A stretch of 64,000 nt of DNA from CAWIJJ01 sp963836405 (lineage in GTDB: Bacteria > Acidobacteriota > Terriglobia > Bryobacterales > Bryobacteraceae), in contig CAWIJL010000002.1 in NCBI GenBank assembly GCA_963836405.1, positions 310,001-374,000 on the forward strand. Reading direction: 5' to 3'. Position numbers and translations under genes: made by a program. The notes under the pieces are model-generated. The model saw nothing but the letters and a program-made list of their open reading frames with translations. It did no database searches and had not been told where the DNA came from. The stretch's first letter is position 1. Every line of letters begins with the position of its first letter. Positions 9,427 to 18,210 of the stretch are shown one piece after another.

Positions 9427-9832
9427 TCTACACTAACGTGCCTCGCAGGTTTTCAAAGAAGCGGAGGAAGTTGCTGAAGATGCTGAAGAAAAACGAAAAA
9501 GGGCGGTCACCGGCTGAGCGCTGAACCCGGAACCGTTCCATTGGCGATCATCGATTTGCGCATCACGCGCCGTGCCGTGACTCCCAGGCACCCATGATTC
9601 CGATCGTCCGGTCTGTTCCGTACTGCCTTGTTCAATCGCTCCCGATGAGGCCGCCCTCATTCTGGCCCGGTTCTATATGTCACCTCCCGCCGACCCGAGT
9701 GGACCGGCTCAAAAAGCGTCGTTTCGGAATCAGAAAACCGGCCCTGATTCCAATTTCAGTTTCCTCCCGATTGGTATCCTTGTCAATGGAACTGCGGTTA
9801 GGCAGTGCGCGCAAAATAACCTTAGATAATCC
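9427..9832. other. 400-bp intergenic region with inverted repeat
   Basis: No gene is apparent between the MqnD homologue and the next gene. It contains a perfect 8-bp inverted repeat, GGAATCAG (9726-9733) and CTGATTCC (9744-9751), separated by 10 bases. The half-site resembles the arm of the PadR palindrome at 13979-14002. A TAGATAAT box sits at 9823-9830, only a few bases before the GTG of the next gene. Confidence 0.35.
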
Positions 9833-10231
9833 GTGTTTCGTAAGCTATTCTCCGCCAAACCCGAGCCCCTCACCGGAGCCCCCGCGGTCCGCCGCCTGAA
9901 GAACTATGCCGCCCAGAGCGGTTACGTTTACCATTACTTCTTCGAAGGGCGCCGCCGGTTCGCCGCCGGCGGTGAGAAGGGCACCGAATATGTGTTCAGC
10001 GCCTCTTCCGACCGCAAACGTTTCGATACCGTGGCCGTGCGTCTCTGCGACTCGGCGCTGGCCGGCTGGCAAGCCTCCCACCAGCGCGATCTCTCGCCCA
10101 CCGAGTGCTACGCCGTCGCCAAGCTCGCCCTTTTCCAGGCATTCGATGAGCGCGAGCCCGCCGCCATGCGCCAGGAAATCCGCGTGCGCAACGCGGACCT
10201 CGATTCTATCGTCCAGCAGTTAGAACTATAA
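9833..10231 (+). CDS. Conserved hypothetical protein
   Basis: 132 residues from a GTG start. No signal peptide or membrane segment. The sequence is a compact mixed alpha/beta protein with the run GYVYHYFFEGRR and a C-terminal helix ending VQQLEL. I do not recognise the family. It ends five bases before the M28 peptidase gene, so the two are probably co-transcribed. Confidence 0.55.
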   Translation: MFRKLFSAKPEPLTGAPAVRRLKNYAAQSGYVYHYFFEGRRRFAAGGEKGTEYVFSASSDRKRFDTVAVRLCDSALAGWQASHQRDLSPTECYAVAKLALFQAFDEREPAAMRQEIRVRNADLDSIVQQLEL

Positions 10232-10236
10232 TCACC

Positions 10237-11829
10237 ATGCGAAAGACAACTCTTTGCATTCTCCTCGCTACCCTGCCGGCGCTGGCGCAGGAGTCTTCCA
10301 TCTCCGCCGCACGGATCCGGGAACATACCCGGTTCCTCTCGAGCGACCTGCTCGAGGGACGCGGCGTCGGACAGCGGGGCGGCGACATCGCCACCGAATA
10401 CATCGCAACCCAGCTCGCCCTCGCCGGCGCCCAACCCATTGGCGATAACGGCACGTATTTCCAAAAAGTACCGCTCGTGGGCGTCGAGACCGCGTCGAAT
10501 GCGCAGCTCTCCGCCGCCGCGGGCGGAAAAAGCGTCGACCTCCAATGGGCCAACGACTTCATGGGCTTGAGCGATTTGCAGAAACCCGACACCCGCTTCG
10601 AAGCCGGCGTGGTGTTCGTCGGCCATGGCATCTCGGCGCCGGAATTCAAGTGGGACGACTTCAAAGGCGTGGACGTCACCGGCAAGGTCGTCCTCCTGTT
10701 TACCAACGAGCCGTCGTCGAGCGACCCCAAATTCTTCGACGGGCGCGCGCTCACCTATTACGGCCGCTGGACCTACAAGTACGAGGAGGCCTTGCGCCGC
10801 GGCGCCCTCGCGGCGATCATCATCCACACCACCCCTACCGCAAGCTACGGTTGGGACGTGGTGCGAAGCTCCTGGGGCCGCGAGAATCCCTACGTCAAGC
10901 TCGCCCCCAACCAGAAGGCCTTGGCATTCGAGGGCTGGGTCACCCGCGAAGCCGCGGAACGCGTCCTGGCACTCGCCAACAAAACCGTCGATGAGCTTCT
11001 CGCCGCCTCGGAAAAGCCGGGCTTCAAGCCGATCGATCTCGGCATCCAGATCCGCGGCAACATTCCCTCTAAAATTCGCGAGCTCGAAACGCGCAATGTT
11101 GCGGCCATCATTCCCGGCAGCGACGCCCAGCTCAAAGACGAGGCCGTGATCTTCAGCGCGCATTGGGACCACTTGGGTATTGGGACGCCCGTGAACGGCG
11201 ATGCCATCTACAATGGCGCCGTCGACAACGCCACCGGCTGCGCCATGCTCCTGGAACTGGCCCGCGTCTGGGGTTCGATGCCCGAAAAGCCGCGCCGCTC
11301 AGCCCTGTTTCTCGCCGTCACCGCCGAAGAGGGCGGTCTCAAAGGTTCGGAATTTTACGCGGCGCACCCGCTTATCCCGCCCGCTAAAACGGCGCTGGCC
11401 CTGAACTTCGATGCGTTCTATCCCTGGGGCCGGGCCAAAGACGTCGTGCTCACTGGCGCCGACCGCACCACTGTTTTTCCGCTCGCGCAGCAGATCGCGC
11501 GCCGCCTCAACCTGGAGGTCTCTCCCGACGCCGCGCCCGAAGCCGGCCACTACTTCCGCTCCGACCATTTTTCGTTTGCGCGCGCCGGCATCCCCGCCTT
11601 TTCCATCGGCCACGCCACCGAGTACGCGGGCAAGCCCGCCGGCTTCGGCTTGAAGGCCTACGAGGAATACAACACCAAAAACTACCACCAGCCTTCCGAC
11701 GAGTTCCAGTCCGACTGGGACTTCACCGCTCTGGAGCAGGCCGCCGAGTTCGGCTACCTCCTCGGAAAAGACGTTGCCAACCAGCAGCGGCTCCCGGATT
11801 GGCGCGCAGGCCAACAGTTCCACCGGTAA
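10237..11829 (+). CDS. Secreted M28-family zinc aminopeptidase with PA domain
   Basis: 530 residues with a signal peptide (MRKTTLCILLATLPALAQ). Residues about 90-260 look like the protease-associated domain inserted in M28 peptidases. The catalytic domain shows the expected two-zinc ligand pattern: HWDHLG near 308, GAVDNATG near 327-334, the catalytic TAEEGG near 361, an aspartate in NFDAFYP near 389 and SDHFSF near 442. M28 enzymes remove N-terminal amino acids from peptides, here outside the cytoplasm. All key residues are present. Confidence 0.85.
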   Translation: MRKTTLCILLATLPALAQESSISAARIREHTRFLSSDLLEGRGVGQRGGDIATEYIATQLALAGAQPIGDNGTYFQKVPLVGVETASNAQLSAAAGGKSVDLQWANDFMGLSDLQKPDTRFEAGVVFVGHGISAPEFKWDDFKGVDVTGKVVLLFTNEPSSSDPKFFDGRALTYYGRWTYKYEEALRRGALAAIIIHTTPTASYGWDVVRSSWGRENPYVKLAPNQKALAFEGWVTREAAERVLALANKTVDELLAASEKPGFKPIDLGIQIRGNIPSKIRELETRNVAAIIPGSDAQLKDEAVIFSAHWDHLGIGTPVNGDAIYNGAVDNATGCAMLLELARVWGSMPEKPRRSALFLAVTAEEGGLKGSEFYAAHPLIPPAKTALALNFDAFYPWGRAKDVVLTGADRTTVFPLAQQIARRLNLEVSPDAAPEAGHYFRSDHFSFARAGIPAFSIGHATEYAGKPAGFGLKAYEEYNTKNYHQPSDEFQSDWDFTALEQAAEFGYLLGKDVANQQRLPDWRAGQQFHR

Positions 11830-11884
11830 GCACCAGCAGCCCCCCGCCCGTCCTGTGATATGTTGCAAGGGAACGGAGGGGAAT

Positions 11885-12421
11885 TTGAGTACGAAGACTT
11901 CCATCGTGTTGATCGCGGTTGCCGCCGCATTTTCGCTGAGCGGTCAGGACCAGAAAGGCGCGGCCAAGGCTCCGGCCAGGTCCGCCATCCTTCATCCCGA
12001 AATGACCGTGGAAACGGGAACATGGGCGAACCCAGCCGCCAAAATCGGTAGCAAGCCGGATCCGCTCTGGACCGCTACCACGGTCGCCGCCGGCGTCAAC
12101 AGCAAGCCGCAGCCTGGCCGCGCCATTACCCGCGTCGGCGAGATCGTCGATTTTTCCTGTTACCTGCAACTCGGCAAACACGGAGAAAAGCACCGCTCCT
12201 GCGGTCAGAAATGCGTGCAGAACGGACAGCCCATCGGCCTGCTGACGCAGGATGGGACGCTGTACATGGTCATGCCCGAAGAGCACGACCCGCGCCGCGA
12301 CGGCGGCGTGGACGCCAAGGCTTTCGGCTCCGAGCACATGGGCCACATCGTCGAGGTAACCGGAACCGAGGCTTCGGTCGGCGGCTACCGCGGCATCTTC
12401 GTGCACGGTCTGAACAAGTAG
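11885..12421 (+). CDS. Secreted hypothetical protein
   Basis: 178 residues from a TTG start, chosen because GGAGGGG ends a few bases upstream and the signal peptide (STKTSIVLIAVAAAFSLSG) follows directly. The mature part has three cysteines in the block CYLQLGKHGEKHRSCGQKC, a possible metal site or disulfide cluster, and a small beta-rich C-terminal part with HIVEVTG. I do not recognise the family. Confidence 0.6.
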   Translation: MSTKTSIVLIAVAAAFSLSGQDQKGAAKAPARSAILHPEMTVETGTWANPAAKIGSKPDPLWTATTVAAGVNSKPQPGRAITRVGEIVDFSCYLQLGKHGEKHRSCGQKCVQNGQPIGLLTQDGTLYMVMPEEHDPRRDGGVDAKAFGSEHMGHIVEVTGTEASVGGYRGIFVHGLNK

Positions 12422-12440
12422 TTGCGACACCGCGCGGAAT

Positions 12441-12462
12441 TGCGGCCGGGCTCCCGGCCGCA
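12441..12462. terminator. Bidirectional hairpin terminator
   Basis: TGCGGCCGGG and CCCGGCCGCA form a perfect 10-bp stem around a two-base centre. It sits between two convergent genes (ending at 12421 and 12471), and a T-containing tract follows on the + strand. This is a likely two-way terminator. Confidence 0.6.
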
Positions 12463-12470
12463 TCGCCGCA

Positions 12471-13631
12471 TTAATTTTCGGAAGGTCTTTCCAAATGCTC
12501 GATCACGACGATCTCGAGCGGGGACTTCTTCCGCACAAGTTTCAGGCCAACACGGTCGAGGATCTCGGCCAGACCCGGCCGGTTCGCATCATCGTTGCCG
12601 GATGAGGTCCATCCCTCGGTTTGGATCTCGTAAAGCCCCTTTATCCCCGTTTGATCGATTACCGGACGATCGCTCCAACTGGAAACGTAAGCTGCCAAAT
12701 CCACCATATCGATCGCCGTACCGCGAATGCCACGCCCGGCGCCGCCCTGAAACTGGTGGCAGCCAGTCCCGCCAAAGGGGGCGCCCTCCGTGCAGTCCCG
12801 CTCGGCAATTTTGGCTCTGCCGAGTTTGATCCCGTGCGGTCCGGCTACCAATCCGTACACCGGCGTTTCCGCGATCTCGCGGCGAATTCTGAGCTTGAGC
12901 CGGTCCGCAAACACCGCTTGCAGCATAAGGCGCATCTGTTCGTTCCGCTGCCCGGCCGCCATGCCCGGAAATCCCGAGCCGTTCCCGGCCTTCACTTCCA
13001 CATCGTACGGCTCGCTCAATACCCAGTCCGGAACGCCCCGCATCCGTAGTTCGAGAACTTCGATCGATTGAAATGGGATATTGTAAGCCGTTGCCAGCAC
13101 CGGCAGCAGCGGCATGTTCGTTGACCTGAAGTAGCCGCCCGGAAGATACTCCATTCCATGGCGCCGCGGATCGGTTGGCCTCGACGGCTTAATCGAAGCC
13201 ACCTCGTACCTGGCTCCTCGCCCCTCCGGTTGCGCCCGTTGCCTCCCCGCCTGGTCCGGATAATCTACCCCGGCAGCCAGCGCCACCCCCTCGCCGCCAC
13301 CCCATCCCGCCATTCCCGACCCGGCGCCGAGGATAATCAGGGTGATGAGCAAGCCCTGAAAAAGCGTCGTTGGGCGTGGCTTGTAAGGAGCGATCGTACC
13401 GAACAACAGAACCTTCGCGGCGTCCTCGCAACCCGCTGCCGAAGCAGGTCGTCGGAATTCCCGGCGGAATGCCCACTGCCGTCCCAGCGACTGGAGCACG
13501 TCCGCAAACAGCGCCAGCCGGGCGCCCGCGCCGCTCGCACTGTCGAAGAACTCCAGCATCTCCTCGCTAAACCGTTGCCCAAATGCGGCAGGGTGCCATC
13601 CCAGCAGCCTGCGGTAGAGATTCCTGAGCAT
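12471..13631 (-). CDS. TIGR03435 family protein
   Basis: 386 residues. The start ATG (13631-13629) shares one base with the stop of the PadR gene and has AGGAGGG five bases upstream, so translation is coupled. The N-terminal 60 residues (LYRRLLGWHPAAFGQRF) resemble the cytoplasmic leader of acidobacterial membrane proteins; one membrane helix follows around TTLFQGLLITLIILGAG. The C-terminal domain starts at YEVASIKPS and ends VVIEHLERPSEN, the signature of TIGR03435, a large family of unknown function expanded in Acidobacteria. The context suggests PadR-controlled expression. Confidence 0.8.
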   Translation of the reverse strand: MLRNLYRRLLGWHPAAFGQRFSEEMLEFFDSASGAGARLALFADVLQSLGRQWAFRREFRRPASAAGCEDAAKVLLFGTIAPYKPRPTTLFQGLLITLIILGAGSGMAGWGGGEGVALAAGVDYPDQAGRQRAQPEGRGARYEVASIKPSRPTDPRRHGMEYLPGGYFRSTNMPLLPVLATAYNIPFQSIEVLELRMRGVPDWVLSEPYDVEVKAGNGSGFPGMAAGQRNEQMRLMLQAVFADRLKLRIRREIAETPVYGLVAGPHGIKLGRAKIAERDCTEGAPFGGTGCHQFQGGAGRGIRGTAIDMVDLAAYVSSWSDRPVIDQTGIKGLYEIQTEGWTSSGNDDANRPGLAEILDRVGLKLVRKKSPLEIVVIEHLERPSEN

Positions 13632-13972
13632 CACACCCTCCTTGGTTGCACGCGGCGCATTCTGGCCTCCTTCACCACACCTTCCAGGCGGGAAATCTCG
13701 GCTGCAAGCACACGCCGTCCCAGAGAACTCAGCCGGTAGCAACGCCGCCGCGAGTTCTCCTCTTTCCCGTTCCCGGCCTCCTCCACCAGCTTCTGTTTCA
13801 TCAACCGCTGGAGGTTGTCGTACAGCGTGCCGGGCCCCAGCCTGTACCTCCCCTCGGATTGACGGAGCACTTCCTGCATGATGCCGTACCCGTGCAGTCT
13901 TTCGCCGGCCAGCGACAGCAGAATATGCAGCATCGCCGGAGGCAGGGGAAGGAAGTCGTCGGTGTCGCTCAT
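13631..13972 (-). CDS. PadR-family transcriptional regulator
   Basis: 113 residues. It has the PadR winged-helix layout: a helix ILLSLAGERLHGYGIMQEV, then LGPGTLYDNLQRLMKQKLV and a wing with RRRCYRLSSLGRRVL. PadR proteins are usually dimeric repressors that control the adjacent gene; here the downstream TIGR03435 gene overlaps its stop by one base. A palindrome covers its own promoter (see 13979-14016), which points to autorepression. Confidence 0.85.
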   Translation of the reverse strand: MSDTDDFLPLPPAMLHILLSLAGERLHGYGIMQEVLRQSEGRYRLGPGTLYDNLQRLMKQKLVEEAGNGKEENSRRRCYRLSSLGRRVLAAEISRLEGVVKEARMRRVQPRRV

Positions 13973-13978
13973 GATGAT

Positions 13979-14016
13979 CGGAATCCGTTATATCGGATTC
14001 CGGTAATAAAAGTCAA
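13979..14016 (-). promoter_or_regulatory. Promoter with PadR-type operator
   Basis: On the minus strand TTGACT (14016-14011) and TATAAC (13992-13987) are 18 bases apart, a good vegetative promoter. A perfect inverted repeat, CGGAATCCG at 13979-13987 and CGGATTCCG at 13994-14002 with a 6-bp centre, covers the -10 box. A repressor bound here would block the promoter; the adjacent PadR is the obvious candidate. Confidence 0.65.
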
Positions 14017-14069
14017 CACCCGTCCGCCGTTTGGGGCTGCGCGCGTCGGTTCTGGCACAATGGAGGTGG

Positions 14070-14357
14070 ATGACACTCGACCAGATCCGCGCGCGACGAG
14101 AGGTGATACTCGGAATCGCGTCCCGCCATGGCGCGCGCAACGTACGGCTCTTCGGCTCCATTGCTCGCGGAACCTCCCGCAGCGATAGCGACGTCGATCT
14201 TCTCGTCGATCTTGAACCCGGTCGTACATTGCTGGACCTTGGCGGCCTCCTGATGGAAGTGCAAGGCGCACTCGACGCCCGGGTCGACGTGGCGATTGAC
14301 CGTATGCTGCGGCCGGAGTTCCGGGTTCAGGTGTTGAGCGAAGCCATTCCGCTGTGA
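14070..14357 (+). CDS. Nucleotidyltransferase (MNT-like), orphan
   Basis: 95 residues from ATG 14070, with GGAGG just upstream. The motif LFGSIARGTSRSDSDVDLLVD is the polymerase-beta-like nucleotidyltransferase signature (G-S-x10-D-x-D). Small proteins of this kind normally pair with a HEPN toxin and act by AMPylating it. No HEPN gene follows; downstream is a convergent secreted-protein gene. It is therefore an orphan or has lost its partner. Confidence 0.75.
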   Translation: MTLDQIRARREVILGIASRHGARNVRLFGSIARGTSRSDSDVDLLVDLEPGRTLLDLGGLLMEVQGALDARVDVAIDRMLRPEFRVQVLSEAIPL

Positions 14358-14409
14358 GCGCGATTGATCGCCGCAATCCCCGGCAGCCCGCCTCCGCCCG
14401 TGCCGCTCC

Positions 14410-15693
14410 CTACGGCAGCCGCGTCACCGTGAAGTTGCGCAGCGTCAGCGTGTCGCCGGCCTGCGTCAGCCGTCCCCGAAACACCACCGTGATCCCGCCA
14501 GCCAGGCTGTCCGACGCCGCGCCCACCGCCGCCGCCAGCGGCAGAACCGAACCCCAGCTCTGCGTCCCGAACTGCGTTCCCGACCCCAGCACCGAAAAAT
14601 CCGCGCGCGCCGTGGCCACCGCATCCGCTGCCGACGCGCTGCGGCTCAACACAACCGTGCTCCCCCACAGCAGTTCGAACGTGTACCCGCCGCCGGAGCC
14701 CTGGTGTTCCACATCGAAGCGGACCTCCAGCCGGTCGCCCGGCAGCAGCGCCGCCGCCGGCACCGTGCACGAACCCAGCGCGGACATGCTCGAACTGTTG
14801 GTGGCGGCGCCGATGCCGCTGCAGACCACCTGCGAAACCGGATAGATCTCCGGCGCCGCCGATTCGCTGCCGTCCGCCAGCCGGTAGCTGGCCAGCAGCG
14901 TGTCGCCCGGTTGCGGAACCGCCGCCGGCACGAATTCCACCGTGCGCCCACTCGAGATGTAGTCGAGCCCGGCTTTCTGGCGCAGACCGTTGCGGTACAT
15001 CGCCAGGCTGTCGGCCGGCTCCGGAATGCCCGTCAGGCTGAACGTCGTATTGGCGCCATCCACGATCCCCGAGGGTGTGTCGCCCTCCACGAATCCCGGC
15101 GCCTCGCTGCCGCACGGCCCCGAGGTCCCGTCCACCCGCACGCAATCCGAAGGACTCCCGGCTACCGACTCGAGCGCGCCGCTATCGTTCACCATCGCCA
15201 CACGCCCGCCCGCGTACCCCGCGCCCTTTATCGGGCGCACCGCAAGGTCCCCCAGCAGGCCGGAGACATCCGCCTCCGTCACCGGCCCGCCCGTCTCCCC
15301 CGAAGCCGTTCCGCCGCTGGTCGAGCGCGCCACCGCCACCCGCACATCCCGCACCCGCACCGGCTGCGCGCTGGCAGGCACATTCCAGGTCTCCTGAAAC
15401 TGTACGCGGCCGTCGCTGTTGTAAGTGACCTGGTAATAGGCCGGCGGAACGCTCGTCGTGGTGGGAACCAGTTGCACTTTCAGGTAACCGTCCACCACTC
15501 GCACAGTCGTGCTCTGCTTGACCACCGCGGTCGCATTCGGGCCTTCGAAGCTGTCCCAACTGACGGTCAGCGTGCCGGTAAAACGGCTGCCGTCGGCGCG
15601 GTACAACGTGTCCTGGATAGTGGTCAGCGTTGGTGCCGCGGACAGCGACCCGGCCAGGCACACCACTGCGAACAGGGAATATCGGGAAATCAT
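14410..15693 (-). CDS. Secreted hypothetical protein
   Basis: 427 residues with a signal peptide (MISRYSLFAVVCLAGSLSA). The sequence is beta-rich and low in charged residues, and the middle contains the segment DGANTTFSLTGIPEPADSL followed by YRNGLRQKAGLDY, a pattern seen in phage tail and other fibre-like proteins. The C-terminal third looks like a beta-sandwich. I do not recognise a named family; an extracellular binding or structural role is plausible but unproven. Confidence 0.6.
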   Translation of the reverse strand: MISRYSLFAVVCLAGSLSAAPTLTTIQDTLYRADGSRFTGTLTVSWDSFEGPNATAVVKQSTTVRVVDGYLKVQLVPTTTSVPPAYYQVTYNSDGRVQFQETWNVPASAQPVRVRDVRVAVARSTSGGTASGETGGPVTEADVSGLLGDLAVRPIKGAGYAGGRVAMVNDSGALESVAGSPSDCVRVDGTSGPCGSEAPGFVEGDTPSGIVDGANTTFSLTGIPEPADSLAMYRNGLRQKAGLDYISSGRTVEFVPAAVPQPGDTLLASYRLADGSESAAPEIYPVSQVVCSGIGAATNSSSMSALGSCTVPAAALLPGDRLEVRFDVEHQGSGGGYTFELLWGSTVVLSRSASAADAVATARADFSVLGSGTQFGTQSWGSVLPLAAAVGAASDSLAGGITVVFRGRLTQAGDTLTLRNFTVTRLP

Positions 15694-15948
15694 CCTACCT
15701 CCGGAAATTGGTGAATCGCGCGCCCGGACGGGCGCGGTCGGCGCGGAACTTTTCGAGCCGCCCCCAGTTTACCCGCACCACCGCCGCCGCAACCCGTCCG
15801 CCGGCGGCGCCAAATTCCTAACTCCCTAAAAAGACGGGTCTTTTCCCGCGCAAAATTTTTCCCGATGTGCTGTGAACGCCCTTTGCGCTACCCTCCGAAA
15901 CCAGATTCGGAGTGGCCGGTGTGATAGAATCGCCGCGAAAGGAGATTC

Positions 15949-17574
15949 ATGTCAATGAGGCGGTTTTTGATTCCGCTCGCTCTCGTTTTTGCATCGGCCG
16001 CGTTCTTCGTGCAGGCCCAGTCCGATATTTCCGGAGTATGGGTGCTCAAGGCGCCGCGCGGCGATGGCACCTTCCGCAAGACCTGGTATGAAGTGAAACA
16101 GGATGGGCAAAATGTGACCCTGACCACCCTGTCCGGACGGTCGCCGGAGCTTCCGCCTCCCACACCGCCCGCCGGCCGCGGTGCCGCTCCCGGCGCCCGA
16201 GGCGGTTTCGGCGGACGCGGCCCCGCCGCCCCCGCCGGCACGTTTGTCAACGGCAAGCTCCATTTTGAAATCGCCGGACGCGGCGGCCAGAAACAGGCCC
16301 CCACCCCGACCGTCTACGAAGGCAATCTGGCGGGAAATACAATCAACCTCGCCGTCACCGGCGGCCGCGGCGGACCCTCCACCGCCATCATGGAGCGCAG
16401 TACCGTCGAAGCTTCCTACCCCAAGCGCATCCCCCCGCCCGCGCTCCACACGGTAAAACGCAACGGCCTCGCCAAAACTCCCCCCATGGGTTGGAATAGC
16501 TGGAACCTGTTCGCCAGCCGCGTGGACGACAAGCTCGTGCGCGAAATTGCCGACGCCATGGTCACCAGCGGCATGAAGCAGGCCGGCTACGTCTACGTCA
16601 ATATCGACGACACCTGGGAAGGCGAATCGCGCGACGCCAACGGCAAGATGACCACCAACACCAAGTTCCCGGACATGAAAGCCCTCGCCGATTACGTCCA
16701 CTCCAAAGGCTTGAAGCTCGGAATCTACTCCTCTCCCGGCCCCAATACCTGCGCCCAGTACGAAGGCAGCTACGGTCATGAAGAGCAGGATGCCAAGACC
16801 TTCGCCGCCTGGGGCATCGACTACCTGAAATACGACTGGTGCGGCGCCAGCCGCGTCTACACCGACGACGAGATGCGCGCCGTTTACCAGAAAATGGGCG
16901 ATGCTCTAATCAACTCCGGCCGGCCCATCCTCTACAGCCTCTGCCAGTACGGCCGCGACAAAGTGTGGGATTGGGGCGGCCTGGTGGGCGGCAATTCATG
17001 GCGCACCACCGGCGATATCCGCGACTCCTGGCAATCCATGCAGAACCTCGGTTTCGGCCCTGCCATCCCGGGCGGCCTCACCCAGCTCGATATCGCGCCG
17101 GCCGCCAAGCCCGGCATGTGGAACGATCCGGACATGCTCGAAGTGGGCAACGGCGGCATGACCAACGATGAGTACAAGACCCACTTCACGCTCTGGTCCA
17201 TGCTCCGTTCGCCCCTTCTCGCCGGCAACGACATCCGCAGTATGACTGACGAGACAAAGCAGATTCTGCTCAACGCCGAGGTCATCGCCGTTAGCCAGGA
17301 CCCCGCCGGATTGCCCGCCAAACTGGTTTCGCGCGAGGGCACCAACGACGTGATCTCCCGGCCCATGAAGGACAAGTCAGTGGTCGTTACGTTCTTCAAC
17401 CGCGGGGAAGGGCCCGCCACCATCGGCGTCAAATGGGACGCCCTCGGATTCGCCGGCAAGAACCTGCGCGGCCGCGACCTGTGGAAACACTCCGATGTCA
17501 CCCTGACCGGCGACGGCTTCCAGGCCGAAGTGCCGCAGCACGGCGTGGTGGCGCTGCGCGTTTCGGCGAAATAG
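15949..17574 (+). CDS. GH27 alpha-galactosidase, secreted
   Basis: 541 residues, signal peptide at 1-25. Residues about 27-165 form an extra N-terminal domain with a Gly/Pro/Ala-rich linker. The GH27 barrel begins at LAKTPPMGWNSWN. The nucleophile is D296 in KYDWC and the acid/base D356 in RTTGDIRDSW, by comparison with human alpha-galactosidase A. The C-terminal beta domain is present. GH27 enzymes release terminal alpha-linked galactose, so this probably acts on plant galactosides outside the cell. The stop is ten bases from the end of the convergent neighbour. Confidence 0.88.
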   Translation: MSMRRFLIPLALVFASAAFFVQAQSDISGVWVLKAPRGDGTFRKTWYEVKQDGQNVTLTTLSGRSPELPPPTPPAGRGAAPGARGGFGGRGPAAPAGTFVNGKLHFEIAGRGGQKQAPTPTVYEGNLAGNTINLAVTGGRGGPSTAIMERSTVEASYPKRIPPPALHTVKRNGLAKTPPMGWNSWNLFASRVDDKLVREIADAMVTSGMKQAGYVYVNIDDTWEGESRDANGKMTTNTKFPDMKALADYVHSKGLKLGIYSSPGPNTCAQYEGSYGHEEQDAKTFAAWGIDYLKYDWCGASRVYTDDEMRAVYQKMGDALINSGRPILYSLCQYGRDKVWDWGGLVGGNSWRTTGDIRDSWQSMQNLGFGPAIPGGLTQLDIAPAAKPGMWNDPDMLEVGNGGMTNDEYKTHFTLWSMLRSPLLAGNDIRSMTDETKQILLNAEVIAVSQDPAGLPAKLVSREGTNDVISRPMKDKSVVVTFFNRGEGPATIGVKWDALGFAGKNLRGRDLWKHSDVTLTGDGFQAEVPQHGVVALRVSAK

Positions 17575-17583
17575 GCGGACCCG

Positions 17584-18210
17584 CTACTGCATCGGAACTT
17601 CGAAGAAAAACAGTTCCTTGCCCGTGGCGGCTTCGGTCAGGCCGCTGAGCTGGAACGTGGCGCCCGGCTGAAGGCCGGATTGAAAATAAAAGAACCCGTA
17701 TGCCGACTGCCCCGCCGGCAGCATGGCCGCCGCGAAGGCCCGGCCTTCGATTTCCCAGGCGTCCAGCGGGTTCTTCTTCACCCTGCCGATTTTCACGCCC
17801 CCGGTCGGCCCCGGAATCATTCGCGGCCGCTCCACGCCTTTCGTGTAACGCACCTCGCGCGCCGGAGTCGCCGCCACCCGGTTGCGCCCGGCCCCGTATT
17901 CCACCTTCATCCGGTCCAGCCGGATCGTCTTGTCGGTGTCGTTCTGAATCACCACCAGCACCGGCAGAATTCCGTACTCGTACGGATCCAGCTTCCCGAA
18001 AGCTTCCTTCATTTTGTCGCCGGAAACGTACGCTTCCACCGCCACCGTGACCCCCGAGTTCGTCTGTTTGTACTTGAAGGTCGAGGCTTCCCCCGGCTTG
18101 AAGCTTTTCGTGTCCGCGCCGTAAGCCGTGCGGATGACGCCGTCCTTGTTGGCCGAGAACGCCGCCGCTATACTCAATAAAAGAGCCAAACGTTTGAAAA
18201 CAAAAGGCAT
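17584..18210 (-). CDS. Secreted hypothetical protein
   Basis: 208 residues. The start ATG at 18210 is supported by GAGGAA six bases upstream and by a signal peptide (KRLALLLSIAAAFSA). The mature part is a beta-rich domain with VAVEAYVSGDKMKEAFGKLDPYEYGILPVLVVIQND. I do not recognise the family. Its start overlaps the start of the divergent kdtA-lpxK gene. Confidence 0.65.
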   Translation of the reverse strand: MPFVFKRLALLLSIAAAFSANKDGVIRTAYGADTKSFKPGEASTFKYKQTNSGVTVAVEAYVSGDKMKEAFGKLDPYEYGILPVLVVIQNDTDKTIRLDRMKVEYGAGRNRVAATPAREVRYTKGVERPRMIPGPTGGVKIGRVKKNPLDAWEIEGRAFAAAMLPAGQSAYGFFYFQSGLQPGATFQLSGLTEAATGKELFFFEVPMQ

